Shown piece by piece: positions 54,610 through 63,895 of a stretch of 64,000 bases of DNA. The DNA is taken from NCBI RefSeq assembly GCF_000306235.2, contig NZ_AKWZ02000007.1, positions 1 to 64,000 on the forward strand. The letters are read 5' to 3'. How positions within the stretch are numbered: position 1 is the first letter of the stretch; each line of letters starts with the position of its first letter. Position numbers and translations under genes: made by a program. The notes beneath the pieces are model-generated. The model did no database searches, had not been told where the DNA came from, and saw nothing but the letters and a program-made list of their open reading frames with translations. This DNA is from Leptospira fainei serovar Hurstbridge str. BUT 6 (GTDB taxonomy: Bacteria; Spirochaetota; Leptospiria; Leptospirales; Leptospiraceae).

Positions 54610-57273
54610 ATGGCATACCCTGAGGAAAAAAGACCGGATCCGGACGAACTTCTCTCTAGAATAGGGGATAAAGCCTCATCTAGAGGGAAACTCAAGATTT
54701 TTTTCGGAATGGCTGCCGGCGTGGGGAAAACTTTCGAGATGCTTCGCGACGCGCAAAAAGCGAAGTCCGAAGGTCGTGAGGTAGTCATCGGGTATTTGGA
54801 AACTCATAAACGGGAGGAAACCGAAGCTCAAGCTCTCGGATTGGAAATCGTTCCGCGGAAAAAATCCAAGTACAAAAATGTGGAGTTAGAAGAGATGGAT
54901 CTGGATGCGGTTTTGGAACGAAAACCGGATTTAGTTTTAGTCGATGAATTAGCGCATACGAACGTTCCTGGTTCGAGACATCCGAAGAGATACCAAGACG
55001 TTTTGGAAATCCTGGATAACGGGATCGACGTTTATTCGACTTTGAATGTCCAGCATTTGGAAAGCAGGGCCAATATCGTCGAGGAACTTTCCGGGGCACC
55101 CGTCGCTGAACGGGTTCCGGATTCGATTCTAGAAATTGCCGACGAGGTGGAACTTGTGGATCTAGTTCCGGATGACCTAGTTAAGCGATTGAAAGAGGGA
55201 AAAATTTATCCGGCTGAAAAAGTTCCCGGCGCTTTACTTTCTTTTTTTCGCATCCCGAATCTGACGGCATTGCGTGAACTCTCCTTAAGCTACACCTCCA
55301 AGCTTGTCGATCGCGAATTGGCTCGTCTCGAGCCGACGAGGGATTCCAAATTATCGGAGAAAATTCTTGTCGCGATCAGTTCGTCGCCTGCTTCGGGAGA
55401 ATTGATCCGGCACGCAAAAAGAATGGCCTTCCTTTTGAAATGTAGCTGGGTTACGGTGTACATAGAAGACGGGAGAAATTTATCCGCCGAAGATAGAAAG
55501 CAGCTTCACTCTCATCTGCAATTGGCCAGGGAACTTGGAGCGGAAATTTTAAGCCTTCCGGAAAAGGATTTGGTTCAGGGGATTTTAAGAGCTGTGGACC
55601 GCACAAAGGCCACGCATGTCGTAATCGGGAGAACTACCAGAAATCGATTTTGGCAACTTTTAGAAGGCGGAACTTTACTAGAACGACTTACCTCGGAATC
55701 GGCGAATTTTCAATTAGTGGTCGTTCCGGGTGGGGAAGGAAAGTATGAAAATTTCAGACCTCTTTGGTGGGTGGGGAAATCAGGCCCGATACAGTATTTT
55801 TTATCATTCCTTTCGCTTTTAGGTGTTACTTCCATCAATCTTTTGACGCTGAACATAATAGGTTACTGGTCGATCGGATTAGTTTATCTGTTTTTTGTAA
55901 TGTTGATTTCTTTATTTGCCGGTAGAGGTCCGGTGTTGGTTACTTCCGCTCTCTCGGCGTTACTTTGGAATTTTCTATTTATTCCGCCTCGATTTACTTT
56001 CTTTATAGGAAAGCTCGAAGATTGGATGATGTTCGTGATGTATTTCGTGCTCGCCATGGTTTTAGGCGTGTTTACGACTCGTTTAAGATCGAGAGAGGAC
56101 GCGCTCAAGCACGGAGAAGAGGCGATTTCGTCCCTTTACGAATTATCAATCGCGCTTTCTCGGACGCATACTGCGGACGGAATTGTGAACGCATCCGTCG
56201 AGCTATTGTCTAAGACGTTCGATTGTCCGATTTTTATCGTCATTACGGATAAGGACGGACGTTTGGAAAGAACCGCTCATCCAAAAAGTACTTTCATTCC
56301 CGAGGCAAGAGAATTCGCACTGGCGTCCTGGTCTTATCAAAACAGGAAGCCTTCGGGTAATTCCACCGATACTGTCCCGCTTTCCCGAGGGTTATATCTT
56401 CCGCTACTATCGCCGGGAGGATGTTTCGGCGTACTCGGATTGGATCGCGAAGGTAGAGAACCGTTAGAACCGGGAGAGGACGCGTTGCTGCACTCTATGT
56501 TAAACCAGATCGCGTTGGCAGTGGAAAGGATTCAGCTTCTTGGCCTACGTGAAAACGCGAGAATGGTGGAAGAATCCGAAAGACTTCACTCGGCGTTATT
56601 TAATTCGGTCAGCCATGAATTTCGTACTCCTTTAACTATTATTAGGGCTTCTCTAGACCTTCTGGATGGCACCGTCGATCGATCGGCTGAAAAAGAAATT
56701 TCCCTATTAGCCGAAGTGCGCAGCGCATATAGAAAACTTGAAAGATTGGTAAATAATCTTTTAGACATGACCCGTTTGGAGTCGGGCAGGTTGAAGCTAG
56801 ATCTGCAATGGGAGGATCCGGCGGATTTAGTGCTAGGCGCCGTTGCGGAAGAAGAATCGGAAAGAGGATCGCACCGTTTAACGGCGGAAGTGGACCAAAA
56901 TATGCCTTTGGTTCGATTAGACAACCGCATTATGCAGCAGGTATTAATTCATCTTATTCAGAACGCTTTTCTGCATACGCCTGAAGGAACTCCGGTGACA
57001 GTTCGCGCCAGCGTTCCGAGAGATCATCTTCTCTTAGTCGTAGAGGATAAAGGACCTGGTATTCCGAAAGGCGAGGAAGAGCGGATTTTCGATAAGTTCA
57101 CGAAAGTTTCTTCCTACGCTCACGGAACCGGACTCGGCCTTTCCATCTGTAAGGGGCTGGTCGAGGCGCAAGGCGGTCGTATCTGGGCGGAGAATCGTGC
57201 GGAAGGTGGGGCTCGATTCTTGATTCGGATTCCTGTAATGACTTTCCCGCCTTTGGAGGAAGACATTGGGTAG
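54610..57273 (+). CDS. kdpD: Potassium sensor histidine kinase
   Basis: An 887-residue sensor kinase. In order: the KdpD N-terminal domain with Walker A-like GMAAGVGKT (residues 33-41), a USP-type domain (about 250-370), four membrane helices (about 395-500), a GAF-like region, HisKA with the phospho-accepting His669 in VSHEFRTPL, and an HATPase domain with DKGPGIP and GTGLGLSICKGLV. It should sense K+ limitation or salt stress and phosphorylate KdpE. It begins directly after the kdpC stop and overlaps kdpE by eight bases. Confidence 0.95.
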   Translation: MAYPEEKRPDPDELLSRIGDKASSRGKLKIFFGMAAGVGKTFEMLRDAQKAKSEGREVVIGYLETHKREETEAQALGLEIVPRKKSKYKNVELEEMDLDAVLERKPDLVLVDELAHTNVPGSRHPKRYQDVLEILDNGIDVYSTLNVQHLESRANIVEELSGAPVAERVPDSILEIADEVELVDLVPDDLVKRLKEGKIYPAEKVPGALLSFFRIPNLTALRELSLSYTSKLVDRELARLEPTRDSKLSEKILVAISSSPASGELIRHAKRMAFLLKCSWVTVYIEDGRNLSAEDRKQLHSHLQLARELGAEILSLPEKDLVQGILRAVDRTKATHVVIGRTTRNRFWQLLEGGTLLERLTSESANFQLVVVPGGEGKYENFRPLWWVGKSGPIQYFLSFLSLLGVTSINLLTLNIIGYWSIGLVYLFFVMLISLFAGRGPVLVTSALSALLWNFLFIPPRFTFFIGKLEDWMMFVMYFVLAMVLGVFTTRLRSREDALKHGEEAISSLYELSIALSRTHTADGIVNASVELLSKTFDCPIFIVITDKDGRLERTAHPKSTFIPEAREFALASWSYQNRKPSGNSTDTVPLSRGLYLPLLSPGGCFGVLGLDREGREPLEPGEDALLHSMLNQIALAVERIQLLGLRENARMVEESERLHSALFNSVSHEFRTPLTIIRASLDLLDGTVDRSAEKEISLLAEVRSAYRKLERLVNNLLDMTRLESGRLKLDLQWEDPADLVLGAVAEEESERGSHRLTAEVDQNMPLVRLDNRIMQQVLIHLIQNAFLHTPEGTPVTVRASVPRDHLLLVVEDKGPGIPKGEEERIFDKFTKVSSYAHGTGLGLSICKGLVEAQGGRIWAENRAEGGARFLIRIPVMTFPPLEEDIG

Positions 57274-57970
57274 TCCGGTCATTTTAGTCATCGATGACGA
57301 AATTCAAATTCGCAGACTATTAAGAATGGCCTGCGAACCGGAAGGTTATAAATTAGAGGAGGCCGTTTCAGTAGAAGATGCATTATCAAAATTTTATATG
57401 GTCCGTCCCGATGTCGTCGTTTTAGATTTAGGTTTACCGGAGAAAGGTGGAGAGGAATTTCTCATTCAAATTCGGGATTCCGGTGCGAAAGTTCCCGTTT
57501 TAGTGCTAAGCGTTAAGGACTCTGAAAAAGATAAGATCCATCTATTGGATGCAGGGGCGGACGATTATCTGACCAAGCCTTTCGGAGTCGGGGAATTTTT
57601 AGCGAGGATCCGTGTGCTTCTCCGTCATTCGTCTCCTGAAAAAACGGACGTTAAAGTAAAGATCGGAAGTCTAGAATTGGATTTCGGAACAAGGCGAGTA
57701 ACGAAATCAGGAAAAGATGTTCGCTTGACTCCGACGGAGTATTCTTTTCTAAAATTGCTCGCAACATATCCGGGCAAGATTATCACTCAGACGCAGATTT
57801 TGAAGGAGCTCTGGGGTCCGAACCAGATTTCGGAAGCGGGTTATTTGCGCGTCTATGTAAATCAGATTCGGAAAAAAATCGAAGCCGATCCGAGTAAGCC
57901 GGAAATACTGATTACGGAGCCTGGCGTAGGCTATTACTTAAAAGCGGAAGATCAGTCCGCGAAATTCTAA
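57266..57970 (+). CDS. kdpE: KDP operon response regulator
   Basis: A 234-residue OmpR-type regulator with a receiver domain (acidic pocket VIDDE, phospho-acceptor Asp54 in VLDLGLP, and the Lys of TKPFGVGE) and a winged-helix DNA-binding domain (RLTPTEYSFLKLLATYPGKI, then LRVYVNQIRKKIE). It starts with TTG inside the end of kdpD. It should activate kdpFABC. Its end overlaps the convergent antiporter gene by four bases. Confidence 0.94.
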   Translation: MGSPVILVIDDEIQIRRLLRMACEPEGYKLEEAVSVEDALSKFYMVRPDVVVLDLGLPEKGGEEFLIQIRDSGAKVPVLVLSVKDSEKDKIHLLDAGADDYLTKPFGVGEFLARIRVLLRHSSPEKTDVKVKIGSLELDFGTRRVTKSGKDVRLTPTEYSFLKLLATYPGKIITQTQILKELWGPNQISEAGYLRVYVNQIRKKIEADPSKPEILITEPGVGYYLKAEDQSAKF

Positions 57971-60150
57971 AGAAATTCGATTTCTTTAGAAAAACGAATC
58001 AGGAATAAACCCGAGCCTTCGGCGAGTTCCCAATTGTGAAGTTCGGGTTCTTCTTCCCATGTCTCCAAGTTGCAAAGAATCAAGTCGGCTTCTCCCAAAA
58101 CGATCGGATCGGATTCTCTCAAAATCGGAATCTTTTCCTTCTTAAGCAGGTTTCGATCCTTCTGAGGTAGTCTTTGAACCGCTCCTCTCGGATCCCAAAC
58201 AGAAACTTTGGACCCCAGGTTCTTAGCTAATCTGCTTGCCAAAGTCAATAACTTTGAGTCGGTTTCCGAATACATCGCGACTGTTAGGCGATCGATATTT
58301 CCTAGTTTTTCAGCAACTAATATTCCGGCATTACCGTTCGATTCGGAAAGTAACGTCCGGATTTTTCCTCCTAAGACGTCGTCACTGAATAACGATCTCG
58401 CTCCGCCAGTCAGAAACATATTATAATTTCCTGATTGAATTGTCCTCAAGATGTCTTTCGCGACGTTGTCGGAGGGTTTGTACAACGTTTTGAGTTTTAG
58501 ACCTAATTCTTTGGAAAGTTTATGCAAGGGCTCGAAGCTGGTTTTTTCGTATCTTTGCGCAACCTTTCCCGAAATGGACGAGTCCGGACTCATATGTAAG
58601 GCCGTGACTTCTTTCGCTTTGTTACCGGCGGGAAATAATCCGTTTGCTAATCGAAGTAAGTCGATTCCTCGCGAATGGAGAGCGAAAGCCACAAGTATTC
58701 CTCCTCCTTTCGAATCCTTTCGCGGAGATGCGAATACTTTTTCGATCAGGTTTAAAGAGGGACCGGTCATAAACGTGGTTACGAGTGCCATGAGAACCAT
58801 CATAGAAAACACTTGGGAAGAGAGGATGCCAAGATCGTATCCGATGTTCAGTACGATCAATTCCATTAGCCCTCGAGTATTCATCAATGCGCCTAAAGAG
58901 AGCGAATCTTTCCAGGTCTTACCGGATAATTTTGCGGCAATCGCACTGCCAGCAAATTTCCCGAGGATTGCGACAGCTAATACCCATGCAAAATCCCACC
59001 ATAGGTTTCCTTCGTTTAATAATCCGATCTGAGTACGTATTCCCGTTAGGGCAAAAAATAAGGGAAGAAAGATCGCAGTGCTGACGTCCTCAACTTTTTC
59101 GGCTAGGAGTGTTCTCAATTTCGGTCGATCCGGCATAACGACTCCGGCGAGAAACGCTCCGAATAAGGCATGTATGCCGATCGATTCGGTTATCCACGCC
59201 GATCCGATCGGAAACAGAAGAAAAAAAGCGACAGCGGTTTTGGTGAAAGCCTCTCGATTCGTAAATATATGTCCCGCTCTTCGCATCCATGGCAATACCA
59301 ACTTCCACATAAAAAGAATATAAATTAGCGCCAAAAGAATCGTCATTAAGCCCGGTAAGAGTCCGCCCGCTTGAACGAGCGCGATCACGCAAGCGAGTAA
59401 GCACCAGGCCGTCAGATCGTCGGAGGCGGCGCAGGTCAGAGCGAGTCCTCCTAATTTCGTTTTAGTCAGCCCTTTTTCCTGGACGATTCTAGCCAGAACG
59501 GGAAAGGCCGTGATGCTCATCCCGATTCCCATAAAAAGCGAAAAGGAGAGAAAGCTAATCCCCTCTGGCGCTAATCTTCCGTAAAAGGAAAGCGCTAAGG
59601 TCCCGCCCAATAGGAAAGGTAACAATATGCTTGCGTGCGAAATTAAGATCGCCGAGTCGGCTTGGTTCTTCAGAATCTTTAAATCTAATTCCATTCCTAC
59701 GATAAACATAAAGAAAACCAAACCGATTTGGCTTAGTAGTTGCAAAATACCTAATGAAGCTTTCGGAAATACGAACGAGTATGCGTCGGGCAATACGGCT
59801 CCGAATAGGGAAGGGCCTAATAAGATGCCGGCCAGAATTTCACCGATTACCGAGGGCTGTCCGACTGCGACGGCAAGTTTCCCGAAAATCCGAGTCGCGA
59901 CCAAAACAAGACCGATTTGAAACAGAAGAATCGCGAGCGGTTCTTTCAAACCTTTAGCCAGTTTTTCGACGGTATTTGAGATCGCGATTGCGGATCGGTC
60001 TAGTAATAGAGCGGATTCGTTAGTCGAATTTTGGGAAACGAGGGGAGCAGGAATTTCCGCCTCTATTTTTTCACCGAAATTTAATATGACTAGGAAAACT
60101 AAGAAGAAGAGAGTTATGAGAAGAATATAGTAAAATACGTTACGTTTCAT
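57967..60150 (-). CDS. CPA2-family cation:proton antiporter with C-terminal soluble domain
   Basis: A 727-residue membrane protein. After an extra N-terminal helix (residues 5-25) and a short periplasmic linker comes a CPA2-type transport domain of about 12 helices, with QPSVIGEILAGILLGPSLFG, SITAFPVLARI and AASDDLTAWC, where the Asp pair should bind the cation and protons. The last 250 residues are a soluble region with two USP-like parts. Relatives are K+/H+ or Na+/H+ exchangers. Its convergent position next to the kdp operon, with a four-base overlap, suggests a link to potassium homeostasis, though exchange direction is not known. Confidence 0.85.
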   Translation of the reverse strand: MKRNVFYYILLITLFFLVFLVILNFGEKIEAEIPAPLVSQNSTNESALLLDRSAIAISNTVEKLAKGLKEPLAILLFQIGLVLVATRIFGKLAVAVGQPSVIGEILAGILLGPSLFGAVLPDAYSFVFPKASLGILQLLSQIGLVFFMFIVGMELDLKILKNQADSAILISHASILLPFLLGGTLALSFYGRLAPEGISFLSFSLFMGIGMSITAFPVLARIVQEKGLTKTKLGGLALTCAASDDLTAWCLLACVIALVQAGGLLPGLMTILLALIYILFMWKLVLPWMRRAGHIFTNREAFTKTAVAFFLLFPIGSAWITESIGIHALFGAFLAGVVMPDRPKLRTLLAEKVEDVSTAIFLPLFFALTGIRTQIGLLNEGNLWWDFAWVLAVAILGKFAGSAIAAKLSGKTWKDSLSLGALMNTRGLMELIVLNIGYDLGILSSQVFSMMVLMALVTTFMTGPSLNLIEKVFASPRKDSKGGGILVAFALHSRGIDLLRLANGLFPAGNKAKEVTALHMSPDSSISGKVAQRYEKTSFEPLHKLSKELGLKLKTLYKPSDNVAKDILRTIQSGNYNMFLTGGARSLFSDDVLGGKIRTLLSESNGNAGILVAEKLGNIDRLTVAMYSETDSKLLTLASRLAKNLGSKVSVWDPRGAVQRLPQKDRNLLKKEKIPILRESDPIVLGEADLILCNLETWEEEPELHNWELAEGSGLFLIRFSKEIEFL

Positions 60151-60297
60151 TCAGAATCGGCGATCCGTCTGCCGAGAAGGATTTTCCTCGAACGAAATAG
60201 ATCGGTTCCATGTTCAAGCCGAGGGTTTTCGAAGAAAAGTAGAATCTTTAGATGAAAGAGGATTTTGAAAAAGAAAGCGATTCCTTAGAATGAAACT

Positions 60298-61146
60298 CTA
60301 TCGAGATAGAAATTTTTCCCAAATGCCGTTCGTTCGCAAAAATTCGGTTCCGTATCGAGCCGCCTCCAAAGGAGTTAGGGTTTCGGATTCGCTCTCGATC
60401 CGAGAAAGAAAGAGAACCGTTTTGTTCGAAAACTTCCAGTAGAACCAAAAAAGGGAAATACTTCGCCCTCCGCTATAAGCAGATCCGGAATCGGAGTAAA
60501 ATTTCTCCGCGGTCCCCCAATTTCCCGCCAACCGATGAGTTCCGGTAGAATTACTGACTTCGCCGGGTATTCTTTCCAATCCGGAAAGGACAATGGACGA
60601 GTTTTTTTCCCTTACGGGTAATTTTCGAGTCACGAGCTTCTTTAGAAAAAAGAATAGCTCTTCTCCGTTTAAAGTATAGTCCCCATCCATCCAGAAGGCT
60701 CGGCCATTTTCGAGACCCGATGGTTTAGGTAGATCCACACCTGACAGCCAGTTTTGTGCTTTGAATCCGGTAGTTTCGGATAACAATTTTTGAAAATACC
60801 AGACCGTGGAGGAAGCGAGAGCCGTTCTTAAATTTTGGTCCTTTTGCCAGCGAATATACGGATATTTTGTTTTATCCCATTTATAAGGCGCGTCCGGTTC
60901 CTTCAGCGAGCCGGTTTCCAAAGCTGCAAGTGCGATCATGGGATGGAAGATGTGGAGAGGTGGAACGCTTCCTTTGCAATCGTTCGGATTGATGATAAAC
61001 GTTTCATCAGTTTCCAGTTCCGAAAAAATGAGGCAGGTTTTTCTTCCCGGCATTTCCGCCAACTTCTCTACGGGAGGAGATGATTCCTTTCTAGTTCCGC
61101 AAGAGAGAAGGAGCGTGGCAATGGTTAAAAAAACCTGTCCCCTCAT
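60298..61146 (-). CDS. Degenerate class D beta-lactamase/OXA-like lipoprotein
   Basis: A 282-residue lipoprotein with signal peptide MRGQVFLTIATLLLSC (lipidated Cys16). The rest aligns with OXA-type class D beta-lactamases: IALAALETG, YIRWQKDQNLRTALASSTVWYFQKLL (with the SxV motif) and FWMDGDYTLNGEELFFFLKKL. The active-site Ser-x-x-Lys is replaced by His-x-x-His (HIFHP), and the KTG motif reads LAGNWG. It is therefore probably not a beta-lactamase but a binding or regulatory protein. The start is ATG at 61146, overlapping the stop of the upstream membrane-protein gene (ATGA); a GTG at 61155 is possible. Confidence 0.78.
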   Translation of the reverse strand: MRGQVFLTIATLLLSCGTRKESSPPVEKLAEMPGRKTCLIFSELETDETFIINPNDCKGSVPPLHIFHPMIALAALETGSLKEPDAPYKWDKTKYPYIRWQKDQNLRTALASSTVWYFQKLLSETTGFKAQNWLSGVDLPKPSGLENGRAFWMDGDYTLNGEELFFFLKKLVTRKLPVREKNSSIVLSGLERIPGEVSNSTGTHRLAGNWGTAEKFYSDSGSAYSGGRSISLFWFYWKFSNKTVLFLSRIESESETLTPLEAARYGTEFLRTNGIWEKFLSR

Positions 61147-61655
61147 TCCAGCCACGCAATGTATGTTAGATACAACGTGAAAAGAAAAACCGGTACGTAA
61201 AGCAGGAGAAAATTTTTACCTATCTTTCTCCAGTTCGTAGACGTCTTTTCTTTTACGAATCGAGAAAGCGCATCCCGATCCATTTCGAATAACTCGCTTG
61301 AGTCGTTCCATCCGTAAACGTTACGAGCAAGTCTACCGACGATTTCATCCTTACGGTTCAGGATCGTTTGCCACGCTAGATCGCTTTCTTCTTTTTCAAC
61401 GGAAAGTAATCTAAGAAAAACTTTCGGCACTAAAAATACTTGGCCGATCATCAGGCTGGCAAATCGAGTGAACAAGCCCAGGAAAAACAAACTAGAGAAC
61501 AAAGGATTTTCCCGCTTTAAGCCGAAGACGATCCAAAAGCAAACGAGGTAGGATCCGTAACCGATATAGTACCCTGCCAATTCCCATCTACGATTCGTTT
61601 TTTTCTCGGAAAGAAATTCATCGTAGTAGGATATTACTTCGGTCGTTGAAATCAT
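61143..61655 (-). CDS. Membrane protein of unknown function
   Basis: A 170-residue protein with hydrophobic segments at about residues 28-45 (YYIGYGSYLVCFWIVFGL), 53-75, and near the C-terminus (NFLLLYVPVFLFTLYLTYIAW). The middle is a charged soluble part (EKEESDLAWQTILNRKDEIVGRLARNVYGW). No family recognised. Its stop codon overlaps the start of the OXA-like lipoprotein gene, so the two are likely a translationally coupled pair acting at the envelope. Confidence 0.6.
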   Translation of the reverse strand: MISTTEVISYYDEFLSEKKTNRRWELAGYYIGYGSYLVCFWIVFGLKRENPLFSSLFFLGLFTRFASLMIGQVFLVPKVFLRLLSVEKEESDLAWQTILNRKDEIVGRLARNVYGWNDSSELFEMDRDALSRFVKEKTSTNWRKIGKNFLLLYVPVFLFTLYLTYIAWLE

Positions 61656-61862
61656 GTCACGTTCTCTGAAAAATTAGTTCGGGTTACCGTTACGGAAACG
61701 TTTGCCTATCTTATTTGCAGAATTTTTCCTATTACCGGCTCCGACAAGCAGTAAAGAGAACTTCCTACCTTTCGATTTTATGTCCCGGATTCTTTCAAGG
61801 AAAAGCTCCGAGGAAAACCTTCTTACGTTCCGAATAGAGAAAGTAAAAGAAGGCAGACTAAA

Positions 61863-63014
61863 ATGAGCATAGCGGTACGAAAGAAAGAACGGAAAATTCT
61901 AAGCGGAGAATTTTGGACGGCTAAACAAAGACAAGCACATCCGATCCACTATGTAGTCAGCTATCGCGCATCTTTTAAACCGGAGTTACCGTCCTTCTTT
62001 ATCGGAAAATATTTGGGTTCTAAAAAAGGAGTCGTATTCGATCCTTTCGGCGGGCGAGGAACGACGGCTCTTCAGGCGAATTTGGAAGGTCACTCCGCCA
62101 TCCATAATGATATAAGCCCGATGTCTTTAGTTCTGGCAAAATCCAGACAGACGATTCCTTCCGTCCCCGATTTGGAGAGACGGCTTTCGCAGTTGGATTT
62201 GAGTGCAAAAGTCTCGGAAGAGGAAGGCGATTCCAATCTATTACATTTCTATCATAAAGACACCTTACGGGAATTGAAAAATCTGCGTAAGATTCTTCTA
62301 ACCGACGATTCCCCGGAAATTAAATATCTCGGGTTGACCGCATTATCGCGGCTGCACGGGCATAGCACCGGATTCTTTTCGGTTTATAGCTTCCCTCAAA
62401 TCTCGATTCCGCCTCTTGCACAGAAGAGGAATAACGAAAAGAAAGGAATTAAACCCGAATATCGAGAAGTGAAACCTAGAATTCTGCAAAAATTAAAGAG
62501 GGACTTAAAAGAGAATCTTCCGCCTTTTTTCCACGAATTTTCTTCCAGAAATCTTTATACCAATCATTCCTCTCTTGAACTTTCTAGTCTTCCGGACTCG
62601 GGAACCGATTTAGTCGTAACTTCTCCTCCGTTTTTAGATAAGGTAAACTATGAAGAAGATAATTGGCTTAGGTATTGGTTCCTTGATATCACTCTGGAGA
62701 AGGCTCAAAAGCCGAGTATTTTCGGAACCCTTGCCGGTTGGTGTGAATTCATTCAGGGAACTCTTCGAGAACTATCTAGAGTAATAAAGCCCGGAGGAGT
62801 GCTAGTGCTGGAAGTGGGCGAAGTTCGTAAAGGTAAGACGGTTTTTAATTTGGACGAATACGTCATCCGTTGTTCCGAAGGAACCGGCTTAGTTTGGGAA
62901 AACACCTATATTAACGATCAGAAATTCACGAAACTTGCGAACTGCTGGAATGTTTCCAATAACGAAAAGGGAACGAATTCGAATCGCTGCGTGGTATTTC
63001 GGAACTTTAAATAA
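61863..63014 (+). CDS. DNA methyltransferase, DPF..G..GTT/SPPF type (N4-cytosine or N6-adenine)
   Basis: A 383-residue protein with the SAM motif [15 protein letters not shown] and the catalytic [13 protein letters not shown], the motif pair of amino-methyltransferases acting on DNA. SPPF favours N4-cytosine methylation, but adenine cannot be excluded. The N-terminal [24 protein letters not shown] region precedes motif [10 protein letters not shown] and the late segment complete the fold. No restriction endonuclease or specificity subunit is adjacent, so it is an orphan methyltransferase. It lies 78 bases before flgG. Confidence 0.75.
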   Translation: MSIAVRKKERKILSGEFWTAKQRQAHPIHYVVSYRASFKPELPSFFIGKYLGSKKGVVFDPFGGRGTTALQANLEGHSAIHNDISPMSLVLAKSRQTIPSVPDLERRLSQLDLSAKVSEEEGDSNLLHFYHKDTLRELKNLRKILLTDDSPEIKYLGLTALSRLHGHSTGFFSVYSFPQISIPPLAQKRNNEKKGIKPEYREVKPRILQKLKRDLKENLPPFFHEFSSRNLYTNHSSLELSSLPDSGTDLVVTSPPFLDKVNYEEDNWLRYWFLDITLEKAQKPSIFGTLAGWCEFIQGTLRELSRVIKPGGVLVLEVGEVRKGKTVFNLDEYVIRCSEGTGLVWENTYINDQKFTKLANCWNVSNNEKGTNSNRCVVFRNFK

Positions 63015-63092
63015 GTCGGAAATCCCCAAAAAAAGGGGGAATTCCTAGGGAAATTCCGAATTTAGCCGATAAAAAACCAGAGGTACACACCT

Positions 63093-63890
63093 ATGATGCG
63101 ATCCCTTTGGACCGCGGCGACCGGAATGATCGCCCAGCAATTCCATATTGATACTATTTCCAATAACCTCGCTAACGTAAATACGACCGGTTTTAAAAAG
63201 AATCGGGCCGATTTCGAAGACTTAGTTTACCAGCATATGGTTCTGGCAGGAACTCCCGCGACTTCGGTTAGCGAAATTCCGACCGGCGTGAACGTAGGTC
63301 ATGGAGTTCGCGCCGCAGCCTCTCAGAAACTCTTCGAAATAGGTTCATTTCAGGCTACCGGTAATAAATTAGACTTAGCCATTACGAGTGAAATGGGCTT
63401 CTTTAAAATACAAATGCCGGACGGCAGCTTCGCTTTCACAAGGGACGGTTCTTACAAGATCGATTCGAACCAGCAGGTAGTGACCTCCAACGGATACCTT
63501 TTGGAGCCGCCGATCATACTGCCGGAAGGAGCTATCTTAAACACGTTGATGATCTCGGAGCAAGGGGAAGTTACCGTCAAGATAGGGGCGGATGTTCGTC
63601 CTACAGTAATCGGCCAGATCGAATTATATCGATTCGTTAACCCGGCCGGTCTTCAGGCAATCGGTAAAAACCTATTCCAAGAGACAGTTGCTTCCGGTCC
63701 CGAGATTCCGGGAACGCCAGGGATGGAAGGTTTCGGTAACGTCCTTCAAGGGTTTTTGGAAATGTCCAACGTTAAGATCGTGGAAGAAATGGTGAATATG
63801 ATCGTTGCGCAAAGAGCATATGAATCCAATTCGAAAGCGATCCAAACTTCGGATAACATGCTATCGACGGCGATAGGTCTGAAGCGTTAA
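63093..63890 (+). CDS. flgG: Flagellar basal-body distal rod protein FlgG
   Basis: A 265-residue rod protein. The N-terminal signature is MRSLWTAATGMIAQQFHIDTISNNLANVNTTGFKK, and the C-terminal one is VLQGFLEMSNVKIVEEMVNMIVAQRAYESNSKAIQTSDNML, both typical of FlgG. The central LDLAITSEMGFFKIQMPDG and FTRDGSYKID match the family. It forms the distal rod of the periplasmic flagella of spirochaetes. The flgA start follows six bases after its stop. Confidence 0.97.
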   Translation: MMRSLWTAATGMIAQQFHIDTISNNLANVNTTGFKKNRADFEDLVYQHMVLAGTPATSVSEIPTGVNVGHGVRAAASQKLFEIGSFQATGNKLDLAITSEMGFFKIQMPDGSFAFTRDGSYKIDSNQQVVTSNGYLLEPPIILPEGAILNTLMISEQGEVTVKIGADVRPTVIGQIELYRFVNPAGLQAIGKNLFQETVASGPEIPGTPGMEGFGNVLQGFLEMSNVKIVEEMVNMIVAQRAYESNSKAIQTSDNMLSTAIGLKR

Positions 63891-63895
63891 ATAAT

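Noticed and set aside
60298..61146. Functional beta-lactamase resistance gene
   Set aside because: The essential Ser and Lys of the active site are missing, so hydrolysis is not expected.
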